Of a stretch of 64,000 nt of DNA, positions 24,257 to 33,267 are shown in pieces. Every line of letters begins with the position of its first letter. Within the stretch, counting starts at the first letter, position 1. Source of the stretch: Actinomadura syzygii (GTDB taxonomy: Bacteria; Actinomycetota; Actinomycetes; Streptosporangiales; Streptosporangiaceae). Location: assembly GCF_008085905.1 (NCBI RefSeq), contig NZ_VSFF01000014.1, positions 124,001 through 188,000 on the forward strand. The letters are read 5' to 3'. Below the pieces are notes generated by a model that saw only the letters and a program-made list of their open reading frames with translations, did not search any database and had not been told where the DNA came from. A program made the position numbers and the translations under genes.

Positions 24257-25066
24257 ATGAGCGACGACGCGCCGCCCGCCCCGGCGTTCTACGAGCCGCT
24301 CGGCGGCGGCCGGTTCGCCTCCACCCCGGCGACGGCGGGCCCGTGGTCGCCCGGCCTGCAGCACGGCGGACCGGTGTCCGGCCTGGTCGGACGGGCGTTC
24401 GAGCGGCACGACCCCGTCCCCGGCACGCGGATCGCGCGGGTGACGGTCGAGATCCTGAGCCCGGTCCCGGTGGCGGTGCTGGACGTCGCCGTCCGCGTCG
24501 TCCGGCCCGGTCGGCGGGTCGCGCACCTCGAAGGGGAGATCCGGCACGAGGGGCGGACGGTCGTCCGCGCCACCGCCTGGCGGATCCTCGCCGCGCCGGA
24601 GCGGCTGGAGCCCGTCGTGCACGCGCCCGGCCCGCCGCCGCTGCCCGGCTCGACTCCCCCGTTCGGCGACTGGGCGGACCTGCACGTCGGCGGCTACGTC
24701 GCCGCGATGGAGTGGCGTCCGGTCGAGGGGCACTTCACCCGGCCGGGCCCGGGGACGATCTGGGCGCGGCCGCGGGTGCCGCTGGTCGCGGGCGAGGCCG
24801 ACACGCCGCTGGTGCGGGCGCTCACCCTGGCCGACAGCGCGTCCGGCGTCGGCAGCCAGCTCGACCTGGCCAAATGGCTGATCATCAACACGGACGTGAC
24901 GGTCGCGCTGCACCGCGACCCGGTCGGCGAGTGGCTGTGCATGGCCGCCTCGCTGGACGCGAGCCCCGGCGGCAGCGCGCTGTGCCAGGCGACGCTCGCG
25001 GACGCCTCCGGCGAGTTCGGCCGGGCGCTGCAGACGATGCTCGTGGACGAGCGCCCACCCGCCTGA
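24257..25066 (+). CDS. Hot-dog thioesterase family protein
   Basis: A 269-residue double hot-dog protein of the acyl-CoA thioesterase (TesB-like, 4HBT_3) family. The first domain contains GPWSPGLQHGGPVSGLVGRAF, where the QHGGP segment is the active-site helix start, and RIARVTVEILSPVPVAVLDV. The second contains PLVRALTLADSASGVGSQL, where LTLADSASG is the conserved second-domain loop, and ends in GRALQTMLVD. Members hydrolyse fatty-acyl or other acyl-CoA thioesters in the cytoplasm; some lack activity. AAGGAG lies 4 nt before the ATG. A CTAG-armed dyad immediately upstream may be an operator. The acyl-CoA dehydrogenase at 26227 is nearby but convergent. Confidence 0.78.
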   Translation: MSDDAPPAPAFYEPLGGGRFASTPATAGPWSPGLQHGGPVSGLVGRAFERHDPVPGTRIARVTVEILSPVPVAVLDVAVRVVRPGRRVAHLEGEIRHEGRTVVRATAWRILAAPERLEPVVHAPGPPPLPGSTPPFGDWADLHVGGYVAAMEWRPVEGHFTRPGPGTIWARPRVPLVAGEADTPLVRALTLADSASGVGSQLDLAKWLIINTDVTVALHRDPVGEWLCMAASLDASPGGSALCQATLADASGEFGRALQTMLVDERPPA

Positions 25067-25111
25067 CCCTCCGACACGGCCCCCCTCCATGACTCTTGAA
25101 TCTTGATCGAT

Positions 25112-25117
25112 TACTCT
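25112..25117 (+). promoter_or_regulatory. Candidate -10 element of the Gln-rich protein gene
   Basis: TACTCT fits TANNNT, lies about 50 nt upstream of the ATG at 25167, and is identical to the hexamer before the TetR gene at 12374. The local AT content is raised (25095-25125). No good -35 was found. Confidence 0.3.
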
Positions 25118-25166
25118 GGGTAGCAAGACCGTGACAGAGAGAGATCACTCGTCAGGAGTCCAAAGG

Positions 25167-26159
25167 ATGTCGACAAGGATTCTCGGCCTGCTCACCGCGA
25201 CCACCGCGGCGCTGGCGATCAGCGCCTCCATGGGGGGCACCGCCTTCGCGGAGCCGCCGCCCGCACCGCCCGGCGCGGAGTCCGCGCCCGGCGCCGCGCC
25301 GGGCTCGGACCCGGCGGCGGCGGACGCACCGGAGGCGGGCCAGCAGCCCGGCCAGGACACGGGACAGCAGAGCCAGCAGAACGGCCAGGAAGCCGGGCAG
25401 CAGCCCGCGCAGCCCGGCCAGGAGACCGGACAGGAAGCGGGCCAGCAGCCGGGCCAGGAGGCCGCGCAGCAGGACCCGCAGGCCGGACAGCAGAACGGGC
25501 AGCAGGCCAGCCCGGACGCCGGTCAGGAAGCCGCTCCGCAGGACCAGCAGAACCAGCAGAACCCGCAGGACCAGCAGCAGGCGGCGCAGCAGAACGGCCA
25601 GCAGGCCGCCCAGCCCGCCGCCGACCAGCAGCCCGGCCAGCAGAACGGCCAGCAGTCCGGCCAGGAGGCGGCGCAGCCCGCCGCCGACCAGCAGGCGGCC
25701 GCCAACCAGCAGCCCGCGGCGGACCAGCAGGCCGCGGCCAACCAGCAGCCCGGCGCCGAGCAGCAGCCTGCCGCACAGCAGGCCGCCGCGCAGCAGGCCG
25801 TCCAGCAGGCCGCGCAGCAGAACGCCGCGCAGCCCGGGTCCGAGCAGCAGCAGGGGCGGCCCGCCGCCCAGCCGCCCGCGAAGGACGGCACCAACCTGGC
25901 GGCCTGTCTGGACGCCAACTGCGAGGTGCAGGTCCGCGACGGCCAGAGCATCGCGTTCGACAAGAAGTACGGGATGGCTCCGGTCCATGTCGGGGTGCGC
26001 GGTCACCAGGTGACCTTCACCGCCCAGAACGGGAACTCCAGGAACACCGCGTCGATCGACGCCTCGTCGCCGAACTCGGCCGCGTCGTACAACGGCGTGA
26101 CGCTCCGCCCGCGCATGGCGCCGGACGGCAGCGTGATCCTCACCATCTCGCGCGACTAG
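25167..26159 (+). CDS. Secreted Gln/Ala/Pro-rich protein with C-terminal two-cysteine domain
   Basis: A 330-residue protein. The first 29 residues form a signal peptide (STRILGLLTATTAALAISAS, cleavage after AFA). Residues 30-235 are a low-complexity region, almost entirely Gln, Ala, Pro, Gly and Asn, built from imperfect QQ-containing units such as GQQPGQ and ADQQAAANQQP. Residues 240-330 form a distinct, presumably folded C-terminal domain. It starts near LAACLDANCEVQV, where C-x4-C could form a disulphide, and ends with the strand VILTISRD. CAGGAG lies 8 nt before ATG 25167. I recognise no family. The long tract could be a flexible spacer or aggregation-prone matrix that places the C-terminal domain outside the wall. 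A strong terminator follows. Confidence 0.75.
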   Translation: MSTRILGLLTATTAALAISASMGGTAFAEPPPAPPGAESAPGAAPGSDPAAADAPEAGQQPGQDTGQQSQQNGQEAGQQPAQPGQETGQEAGQQPGQEAAQQDPQAGQQNGQQASPDAGQEAAPQDQQNQQNPQDQQQAAQQNGQQAAQPAADQQPGQQNGQQSGQEAAQPAADQQAAANQQPAADQQAAANQQPGAEQQPAAQQAAAQQAVQQAAQQNAAQPGSEQQQGRPAAQPPAKDGTNLAACLDANCEVQVRDGQSIAFDKKYGMAPVHVGVRGHQVTFTAQNGNSRNTASIDASSPNSAASYNGVTLRPRMAPDGSVILTISRD

Positions 26160-26175
26160 CGCGAGGGTTGAACGC

Positions 26176-26212
26176 CGAAGGTCCCTGCCCGCGCGACGGG
26201 TGGGGGCCTTCG
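26176..26212. terminator. Strong bidirectional terminator
   Basis: A 15-bp stem (26176-26190 with 26198-26212, three G-U pairs on the plus strand) closes a 7-nt loop between the convergent Gln-rich protein and acyl-CoA dehydrogenase genes. It lacks a U-tract, as is common in actinomycetes. Confidence 0.8.
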
Positions 26213-26226
26213 ACTGTGCGACCCGG

Positions 26227-27396
26227 CTACTTGAGGAGTTGGCGGGCGATGACCATGCGCTGGATCTGGTTGGTGCCCTCGTAGATCTGGGTGATCTTGG
26301 CGTCGCGCATCATCCGCTCCACCGGGAACTCCCGCGTATACCCGAACCCGCCCAGCAACTGCACCGCGTCGACCGTGACGTCCATCGCCACATCCGAGGC
26401 CAGCGCCTTGCACGCCGACGACACCAACGTCAGGTCCCGAACCCTCTCACCCAGCATCGCCCGCTCGGACTTGATCGCCGCGTGATAGGTCAGCTGCCGC
26501 GCACCCTCCAACCGCATCGCCATATCGGCCAGCATGAACTGCACACCCTGGAAATCAGCGATCGGCTTGCCGAACTGGCGGCGCTCCTTCACATACCCCA
26601 GCGCGAAATCCAACGCCCCCTGCGCGATCCCCAGCGCCTGCGCGGCAATGGTGATCCGGGTATGGTCCAAGGTCGCCAGCGCCGTCTTGAACCCGGTCCC
26701 CTCCGCCCCGATGATCCGATCGGCCGGGATCCGCACATCCTCCAAGATCACCTGGCGGGTCGGGGAGCCCTTGATGCCGAGCTTGCGCTCCTTGGGCCCG
26801 AACGACACACCCGCATCGCCCTTCTCCACCACGAACGCCGAAATCCCCCGCGCACCCGCACCCGGATCGGTCACGGCCATCACCGTGTAATACTCCGACT
26901 CCCCCGCATTGGTGATCCACATCTTCGTGCCGTTCAGCACCCAGGAATCACCGTCACGCACCGCGCGGGTCTTCATCCCCGCCGCGTCCGACCCCGCCTC
27001 AGCCTCCGACAGGGCATAGGAGAACATCGCCTCACCACGCGCCACCGGCCCCAGATACCGCCGCTTCAACTCCTCCGACCCCGACAACAGGACCGGCACC
27101 GTGCCCAGCTTGTTCACCGCCGGGATCAACGACGACGACGCGCACGCACGCGCCACCTCCTCGATCACGATCACCGTGGCCAGCGCGTCCGCCCCCGCAC
27201 CGCCGTAGGCTTCGGGCACGTGCACCGCATGCAACCCGGCCGCCACCAGCGCCCCAAGCGCCTCGGCCGGGAACCGCGACTCCTCGTCCACCACCGCCGC
27301 GAAAGGAGCGATCTTGGCATCGGCCAACTCACGCACCGTCCCCCGCAGCAACTCGTGCTCGTCCGACGGCGCGTACGCGGGAAAATCAGAAGTCAT
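26227..27396 (-). CDS. Acyl-CoA dehydrogenase
   Basis: A 389-residue FAD enzyme that introduces an alpha,beta double bond in acyl-CoA, passing electrons to ETF. Family motifs are present in order: EEVARACASSSLIPAVN, FSYALSEAEAGSDAAGMKT (FAD-binding), WITNAGESEYYTV, HTRITIAAQALGIAQGALD, ERRQFGKPIADFQG, and the C-terminal catalytic-loop region DAKITQIYEGTNQIQRMVIAR with the Glu of YEGTNQ in the base position of short/medium-chain enzymes. Length and motif order are normal. Third codon positions include more A/T than in neighbouring genes. The gene stands alone; its substrate cannot be assigned. Confidence 0.92.
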   Translation of the reverse strand: MTSDFPAYAPSDEHELLRGTVRELADAKIAPFAAVVDEESRFPAEALGALVAAGLHAVHVPEAYGGAGADALATVIVIEEVARACASSSLIPAVNKLGTVPVLLSGSEELKRRYLGPVARGEAMFSYALSEAEAGSDAAGMKTRAVRDGDSWVLNGTKMWITNAGESEYYTVMAVTDPGAGARGISAFVVEKGDAGVSFGPKERKLGIKGSPTRQVILEDVRIPADRIIGAEGTGFKTALATLDHTRITIAAQALGIAQGALDFALGYVKERRQFGKPIADFQGVQFMLADMAMRLEGARQLTYHAAIKSERAMLGERVRDLTLVSSACKALASDVAMDVTVDAVQLLGGFGYTREFPVERMMRDAKITQIYEGTNQIQRMVIARQLLK

Positions 27397-27510
27397 GGCG
27401 CCGATGCTACCGGCGAGTAGACATGCTCGGACGGCGGAGACGACGACCTGTGGCGGGCACGTGACAATTGAGGCCGCGAGTCGGCGACAGCGAATCGAAA
27501 GGAGCGGGCC

Positions 27511-28845
27511 GTGTCCTACCGGCTGACGGTCATCGGAACCGGGTACCTCGGGACCACCCACGCGGCCTGCATGGCCGACCTGGGCTTCGAGGTGCTCGGC
27601 CTGGACGTGGACGGGCCGCGCATCGCCCGGCTCGCGGCGGGCGACCTGCCGTTCTACGAGCCCGGCCTGGAGCCGGTGCTCCGCCGCGGGCTGGAGAGCG
27701 GGCGGCTGCGCTTCACCACGTCCTACGAAGAGGCGGCGGAGTTCGGCGACGTCCACTTCCTGTGCGTCGGGACGCCGCAGAAGGCCGGGGAGTACGCGGC
27801 CGACCTCCGCTACGTGGACGCCGCCGTCACCACCCTCGCGCCGCTGCTCGACCGGCCCTGCCTGATCGTCGGCAAGTCCACGGTGCCGGTCGGGACGGCC
27901 GCCCGGCTCGCCGAGATCCTGGCCGACACCGCGCCCGCGGGCGGCGACGCCGTCCTCGCCTGGAACCCCGAGTTCCTGCGCGAGGGGTTCGCCGTCCAGG
28001 ACACCCTGCACCCGGACCGGATCGTCGCCGGGCTGCCCGCCGAGCAGGGCGCGGCCGAGCACGCCGAGAAGGCGCTGCGCGAGGTCTACCGGACGATGCT
28101 CGGCGCGGGCACCCCGTTCATCACCACCGACTACCCGACCGCCGAGCTGGTCAAGGTGTCGGCCAACGCGTTCCTCGCCACCAAGATCTCGTTCATCAAC
28201 GCGATGGCGGAGGTGTGCGAGGCCGCGCACGCCGACGTGACGAAGCTCTCCGAGGCGCTGTCGCACGACGACCGGATCGGCGGCAAGTTCCTCGGCCCGG
28301 GGCTCGGCTTCGGCGGCGGCTGCCTGCCGAAGGACATCCGCGCGTTCATGGCCCGCGCGGGCGAGCTCGGCGCCGACCAGGCGCTCACCTTCCTGCGCGA
28401 GGTCGACGAGATCAACATCCGGCGCCGGATCCGGATGGTGGACCTCGCCCGCGAGCTGCTCGGCGGCTCGTTCGCCGGACGGACGGTCGGCGTCCTCGGC
28501 GCCGCGTTCAAGCCGAACTCCGACGACGTCCGCGACTCGCCCGCGCTGGACGTCGCCGCGTCCATCCGCGCGCAGGGCGGCAGGGTGACGGTGTACGACC
28601 CGCAGGCGATGCCGAACGCGCGGGTCGCGCAGCCGTCCCTGGCCTACGGCGACTCGGCGCTGTCGGCCGCGCGCGACGCGCACGTCGTCCTGCTGCTGAC
28701 CGAGTGGGCCGAGTTCCGCGACATGGAGCCGTCCGCGCTGGCCGAGGCGGTCGCGGAGCGCAACATCGTGGACGGCCGCAACGCCCTCGACCCCGAGCGG
28801 TGGCGGGCCGCGGGCTGGAACTACCGGGCCCTCGGACGTCCTTGA
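27511..28845 (+). CDS. ugd: UDP-glucose 6-dehydrogenase
   Basis: Oxidises UDP-glucose to UDP-glucuronate with two NAD+. The 444 residues start with the NAD fold LTVIGTGYLGTTHAACM, carry FLCVGTPQ, STVPVGTA, LAWNPEFLREGFAV and the catalytic cysteine in GFGGGCLPKDIRAFM, and finish with AFKPNSDDVRDSPALDVA. The GGGCLPKD motif places it in the UDP-glucose branch, unlike the WecC-type enzyme at 3136. AAGGAG precedes the GTG start. UDP-glucuronate could feed the surface glycopolymer genes elsewhere in the window, but there is no direct operon link; the neighbours are a divergent acyl-CoA dehydrogenase and a small CoA-binding protein. Confidence 0.92.
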   Translation: MSYRLTVIGTGYLGTTHAACMADLGFEVLGLDVDGPRIARLAAGDLPFYEPGLEPVLRRGLESGRLRFTTSYEEAAEFGDVHFLCVGTPQKAGEYAADLRYVDAAVTTLAPLLDRPCLIVGKSTVPVGTAARLAEILADTAPAGGDAVLAWNPEFLREGFAVQDTLHPDRIVAGLPAEQGAAEHAEKALREVYRTMLGAGTPFITTDYPTAELVKVSANAFLATKISFINAMAEVCEAAHADVTKLSEALSHDDRIGGKFLGPGLGFGGGCLPKDIRAFMARAGELGADQALTFLREVDEINIRRRIRMVDLARELLGGSFAGRTVGVLGAAFKPNSDDVRDSPALDVAASIRAQGGRVTVYDPQAMPNARVAQPSLAYGDSALSAARDAHVVLLLTEWAEFRDMEPSALAEAVAERNIVDGRNALDPERWRAAGWNYRALGRP

Positions 28846-28885
28846 AAACGGAACTAAACGGACGGCGGGCGCTGTTGACGCGGAC

Positions 28886-29341
28886 ATGACGGATTCTCTC
28901 GCCACCCCTCCGGCCGACCCGTCCGCCGACCCCTACGCCGAGCTCGCCGTGATCCGGCGGCTGCTGCACGAGTCCAGGACGTGGGCGTTCGTCGGCCTCG
29001 GCGACAACCCCGACCGCGAGGTGTACACCCAGGCCGGGCTGCTGCAGAAGCGCGGGAAGCGGATCATCCCCGTCCATCCGAAGGCGGCGGACGTCCTCGG
29101 GGAGAAGGGCTACGCCTCCCTCGCCGACGTGCCGGACGCGTCCGGGATCGACGTCGTGGGCGTCTACCGCCGCGCCGAGCACGCCGGGGAGGCCGTGGAC
29201 GAGGCGATCGCGGCGGGCGCGAAGGCCGTCTGGCTGCCGCTCCAGGTGATCGACGAGGCGGCGGCGAAGCGCGCGAAGGACGCCGGGCTCGACGTCGTCA
29301 TGAACCGCTGCCCCGCCGTCGAATGGGCCCTCCGCCGGTGA
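28886..29341 (+). CDS. CoA-binding domain protein (YccU type)
   Basis: A 151-residue single Rossmann-fold protein of the CoA_binding_2 family. Motifs WAFVGLGDNPDREVY, LLQKRGKRIIPVHPKA, YASLADVPDASGIDVVGVYR, IAAGAKAVWLPLQVID and DVVMNRCPAVEW match the succinyl-CoA synthetase alpha-like CoA-binding domain, without a catalytic histidine domain. Such proteins bind CoA but their role is unknown. It follows ugd by 40 bp. Its stop codon lies inside a 10-bp terminator hairpin shared with the convergent purE gene. Confidence 0.85.
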   Translation: MTDSLATPPADPSADPYAELAVIRRLLHESRTWAFVGLGDNPDREVYTQAGLLQKRGKRIIPVHPKAADVLGEKGYASLADVPDASGIDVVGVYRRAEHAGEAVDEAIAAGAKAVWLPLQVIDEAAAKRAKDAGLDVVMNRCPAVEWALRR

Positions 29342-29351
29342 CGGCGGAGGG
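29328..29351. terminator. Convergent terminator overlapping a stop codon
   Basis: CCCTCCGCCG (29328-29337) and CGGCGGAGGG (29342-29351) form a perfect 10-bp stem with a GTGA tetraloop. The TGA in that loop is the stop codon of the CoA-binding protein gene. The hairpin ends 6 bp before the purE stop on the other strand. Confidence 0.75.
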
Positions 29352-29357
29352 CGACGC

Positions 29358-29857
<500 letters not shown>

Positions 29858-29861
<4 letters not shown>

Positions 29862-31045
29862 CGCCGTCCCTCCCGCTCCGCGAGCGCCTTGCCCCAGCGC
29901 AGGAAGCCCGCCGCGTGCCGGGCGCGCTCGCGCAGGTCGGCGAGGTCGTCGCCGAGCACCGTCACATGGCCGATCTTGCGTCCGGGACGCGACTCCTTGC
30001 CGTACATGTGCACCTTGACGCCCGGGTCGTGGGCCATCACGTGGAAGTAGCGGGAGTGGACGTCCGGGTCGTCGCCGCCGAGCACGTTCGCCATCACCGT
30101 GTAGCGGGCGGTGGGCTCGGTGGAGCCGAGCGGCAGGTCGAGGACGGCGCGCAGGTGCTGCTCGAACTGCGACGTGCGGGCGCCCTCGATCGTCCAGTGG
30201 CCGGAGTTGTGCGGGCGCATCGCCAGCTCGTTCACCAGCAGCCCGGCGTCGGTCTCGAACAGCTCGACGGCGAGCAGCCCGGTGACGCCGAGCCCGTCGG
30301 CGACGGCGAGCGCGAGCCGCTGCGCCTCGGCGGCGAGGTCGCCGGACAGGCCGGGCGCGGGCGCGATCACCTCGGTGCAGATCCCGCCCTCCTGGACGGT
30401 CTCCACGATCGGGTACGCGGCGCCCTGCCCGTACGGGGAGCGGGCGACGAGCGCGGCCAGCTCCCGCCGGAACGGGACGTGCAGCTCCGCCATCAGGTCG
30501 ACGCCCTCGGCCAGCAGCCGCGGCACGAGGTCGGCGGCCTCGCCGGAGTCGGCGGCGATCCAGACGCCCTTGCCGTCGTAGCCGCCGCGCGTCGCCTTCA
30601 GCACCACCGGCCAGCCGTGCTCGGCGGCGAACGCTTCGAGGATGTCCAGCGCGCCGGCGGCCGGGATGTGCGCGTACGCCGGGCACGGGACGCCCATCCC
30701 GCTGAGCCGCTCGCGCATGACCAGCTTGTCCTGGGCGTGGGCGAGGGCGGCGGCGCCCGGACGGCACGGCACGCCCGAAGCCTCAAGCTCCCGGATGTGC
30801 GGCCCTGGGACGTGCTCGTGGTCGAACGTCACGACGTCGCAGCCCTTGGCGAAGGACAGCAGGTCGTCGAGGGAGCGGTCGTCGCCCACCCGCACGTCGG
30901 AGACGGCCTTGGCGGCCGAGTCGTCCGCCGCGCCCGCGAGGACGCGGAGCGACACGCCGAGGGCGATCGCCGCCTGCTGGGTCATCCGGGCGAGCTGGCC
31001 CCCGCCCGCCATCCCCACGACGGGTGTGTCAGCCGGATACGTCAC
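29858..31045 (-). CDS. purK: 5-(carboxyamino)imidazole ribonucleotide synthase
   Basis: An ATP-grasp ligase that carboxylates AIR with bicarbonate to give N5-CAIR for PurE. The 395 residues contain VVGMAGGGQLARMTQQAA at the N-terminus, TFDHEHVPGPHIRELEA, the ATP-grasp strand WPVVLKATRGGYDGKGVWIA, and GLLAVELFETDAGLLVNELAMRPHNSGHW with the metal-binding Glu and Asn. GTG 31045 is chosen because the family begins at this strand; the longer frame from 31141 adds 32 residues without homology. It overlaps purE by 4 bp. Confidence 0.93.
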
Positions 31046-31190
31046 CTGTGCAGCGTATCGGCCGACCGGCGTGAACGAACCCGCCGGACCCCGCGTCGAA
31101 CCCTGGTGTGTGGGGATCGCGACAATGGGCAAGGAACGCACGGACGACGTGAAACGTTCATGTTCCGACGTCCTGGCGCGCGCGGGCGTC

Positions 31191-31238
31191 TATCCTCGTG
31201 ATGCCTCCGCAGGCGCCGCGGCCTGTCCGCCGCGGCGC
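31191..31238 (+). promoter_or_regulatory. Promoter -10 and leader hairpin of the GtrA-like gene
   Basis: TATCCT (31191-31196) fits TANNNT. A perfect 9-bp stem, GCGCCGCGG (31213-31221) with CCGCGGCGC (31230-31238) and an 8-nt loop, lies in the implied leader 33 bp before the GTG at 31271. It may influence translation or mRNA stability. Confidence 0.4.
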
Positions 31239-31270
31239 AGAGACGAAGTCCGGAAGGACGGTTCCCCTTC

Positions 31271-31873
31271 GTGAGCCTGGTCGCCAAGATCCATCGGCAG
31301 TTCGCGCACCTCGTGCGGGAGCTGGCCAAGTTCGGCAGCGTGGGCGCGATCGCGTTCGTCATCACCTTCGGGATCGGCAACGGCCTGCACACCGGCCTCG
31401 GGATGGGCCCGCTGACGTCCAACGGCATCGCCACCGTGGTCGCCACGACGTTCGCCTACCTGGCGAACCGGTACTGGACGTTCCGGCACCGCGACCGCAC
31501 CGGCCTCGGCCGCGAGTACGTCCTGTTCTTCGCGCTGAACGGCGTCGGGCTGGTCATCACCGAGCTGTTCATCGGGTTCTCGCACTACGTCCTCGGGCTG
31601 AGCGGCGCGGTCTACTACAACGCCGCCCTGGTCATCGGGACGGGCTTCGCCACCCTGTTCCGCTTCTGGTCGTACAAGAAGTGGGTGTTCCTGCCGTCCA
31701 GCGCGCCGCAGGTCGACCCGGCGTCCGGGCTGCCGGAGGCCCCGGCCGCGCCCGGCGCGCACCGCGCGCAGCCGAACGGACAGCCGCACGGACAGCAGGG
31801 CCCGGCCCCGCGGCTCGGCCACCCGCTCGACGCGCGCCACGCCGAGGACTACGCCCAGTTCACCCGCCGCTGA
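31271..31873 (+). CDS. GtrA-like polyprenol-phosphate sugar flippase family protein
   Basis: A 200-residue membrane protein with the four-helix GtrA architecture: FGSVGAIAFVITFGIGNGL, SNGIATVVATTFAYLANRYWTF, YVLFFALNGVGLVITELFI and YYNAALVIGTGFATLFRFW, ending in the conserved YKKWVF. GtrA-family proteins are thought to flip or transport undecaprenyl-phosphate-linked sugars for wall glycosylation. Residues 150-200 are a Pro/Gln/His-rich cytoplasmic tail. The GTG start has GGAAGG about 10 nt upstream. A leader hairpin precedes it. Confidence 0.85.
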   Translation: MSLVAKIHRQFAHLVRELAKFGSVGAIAFVITFGIGNGLHTGLGMGPLTSNGIATVVATTFAYLANRYWTFRHRDRTGLGREYVLFFALNGVGLVITELFIGFSHYVLGLSGAVYYNAALVIGTGFATLFRFWSYKKWVFLPSSAPQVDPASGLPEAPAAPGAHRAQPNGQPHGQQGPAPRLGHPLDARHAEDYAQFTRR

Positions 31874-31888
31874 GCTAGCGGAGCCCGC

Positions 31889-33160
31889 TCACGCGGGGCC
31901 CATCACGACGCGCTCCTCCGCCAGCCGGGCCTGCTCGGTCTGGCGCAGGAACACCCCGAACACGGCCGGACGCGACTGGATCAGCTCCAGCCGCCCGCCG
32001 TCCACCATCGCGAGGGAGCGGGCCAGGTAGAGCCCGAGGCCGGTGCCCCGGCCGCCGCTGACGCTGCGCTCGAAGATCCGCGGCTCCAGCTCGGCCGGTA
32101 TCCCGGCGCCCTCGTCGCCGACCTCGACGACCACCGAGCTGACGCCCGGCTTGGTGTGGATGGTCACGGTGCCCGCGCCGTGCATCAGCGAGTTGTCGAG
32201 CAGCGTCGCGACGATCTGGGAGAGGCCCTCGGGGTTGGTCATGCCGACGAGGCCCTGCTCGCCGACGATCCGCACGTCCCGGCCGTCCCGCCGGAAGATG
32301 GGCCGCCACTCCTCCACCTGCTGGGCGATGATCTCGTCGATGGGCGAGGCGATCGCGGCGCCGGTCCGGTCGTGCCGGGCGCGGGCGAGCAGCTGCTCGA
32401 CGACCGCGACGAGCCGCTCGGCCTGCGCGACGGCCGCGGCGCCCTCCTCCCGGACGACGTCCGGGTAGTCGGCGGCGTCGATCATCTCCTCCAGCCGCAT
32501 GGACAGCGCGGTCAGCGGCGTGCGGAGCTGGTGGCTCGCGTCGGAGGCGAACTCGCGGCTCGCGGCGAGTAAGTCGGCGATCCGGACGGCGCTGCGGTCC
32601 AGCACCTCGGCGACCCGGTCGACCTCGGGGATGCCGTAGCGGCGGCGGCGCGGCCTGGCGTTGCCGCTGCCGAGCCGGTCGGCGGTCTCGGCGAGGTCGA
32701 CGAGCGGGACGGTCAGCTTGCGGGCCTGCACCATCGCGAGGCCGACGGTCAGCGCGACGCCGAGCAGCGCGAGGCTGCCGATGAACAGCATCCGCCGCAT
32801 CGCGTCGTCGCGGATCTCCGCCTCCGGCCGGGACACCCGCACGCGCACCGCGCCGTTCGACCGGTCCGCGGACAGCACGGGCCCGCGGCGCCGCGGCCCG
32901 GCGGTGAGCGTCCGGCCGTCCGGCATGACGATCGACACGTGCCGCCCCGGGTACTCCCGCGCGATCATCGCGCCGGTGACGGGACGGTTCGACTCCAGGC
33001 TGAAGCCGACGCCGACGGCGATGGACGACGCCTCCCGGTCGAGCGACCGGCTCTCCTTCTCGTAGGAGAGTCTGTGGGCGAAGTAGGTGAGGGGTATGCC
33101 GAGCGACAGGATCGCGACCACCGCCACCGCGAGCGTCGACAGGAGGAGTCGGCGCCTCAT
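31889..33160 (-). CDS. Two-component sensor histidine kinase
   Basis: A 423-residue membrane kinase. Transmembrane helices near residues 5-25 (LLLSTLAVAVVAILSLGIP) and 130-155 bracket a short extracytoplasmic sensor of about 100 residues. A HAMP linker follows (VPLVDLAETADRLGSGN). The phosphoacceptor His lies in REFASDASHQLRTPLTAL, and the ATPase domain has the N-box LLDNSLMHGAGTV, the G1 box VGDEGAGIP and the G2 box GRGTGLGLYLARS. ATG 33160 begins a typical MRRR-plus-helix N-terminus. It lies downstream of the response regulator at 33268 on the same strand, separated by 107 bp that contain a strong hairpin. It presumably phosphorylates that regulator. The signal is unknown. Confidence 0.92.
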   Translation of the reverse strand: MRRRLLLSTLAVAVVAILSLGIPLTYFAHRLSYEKESRSLDREASSIAVGVGFSLESNRPVTGAMIAREYPGRHVSIVMPDGRTLTAGPRRRGPVLSADRSNGAVRVRVSRPEAEIRDDAMRRMLFIGSLALLGVALTVGLAMVQARKLTVPLVDLAETADRLGSGNARPRRRRYGIPEVDRVAEVLDRSAVRIADLLAASREFASDASHQLRTPLTALSMRLEEMIDAADYPDVVREEGAAAVAQAERLVAVVEQLLARARHDRTGAAIASPIDEIIAQQVEEWRPIFRRDGRDVRIVGEQGLVGMTNPEGLSQIVATLLDNSLMHGAGTVTIHTKPGVSSVVVEVGDEGAGIPAELEPRIFERSVSGGRGTGLGLYLARSLAMVDGGRLELIQSRPAVFGVFLRQTEQARLAEERVVMGPA

Positions 33161-33203
33161 CAGGGCTCCTTCAGGGGTGGGGCCACGGACCGCGCGGCAG
33201 GGA

Positions 33204-33230
33204 CCCGGCGCCTCTCGGGAAGGCGCCGGG
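33204..33230 (-). terminator. Intercistronic hairpin between regulator and kinase
   Basis: CCCGGCGCCT (33204-33213) pairs perfectly with AGGCGCCGGG (33221-33230) over a 7-nt loop, between the response-regulator stop and the kinase start. It probably lowers kinase expression relative to the regulator by partial termination, or protects the upstream mRNA. Confidence 0.6.
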
Positions 33231-33267
33231 ACGACCCGCGCGACCGTGGCGGCCGGTAGGGCGTGCC

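Noticed and set aside
25219..25776. Minus-strand frame opposite the Gln-rich gene
   Set aside because: Pro/Ala/Arg-rich translation is the direct antisense of the CAG-repeat-like codons; the plus strand has a signal peptide and ribosome binding site.
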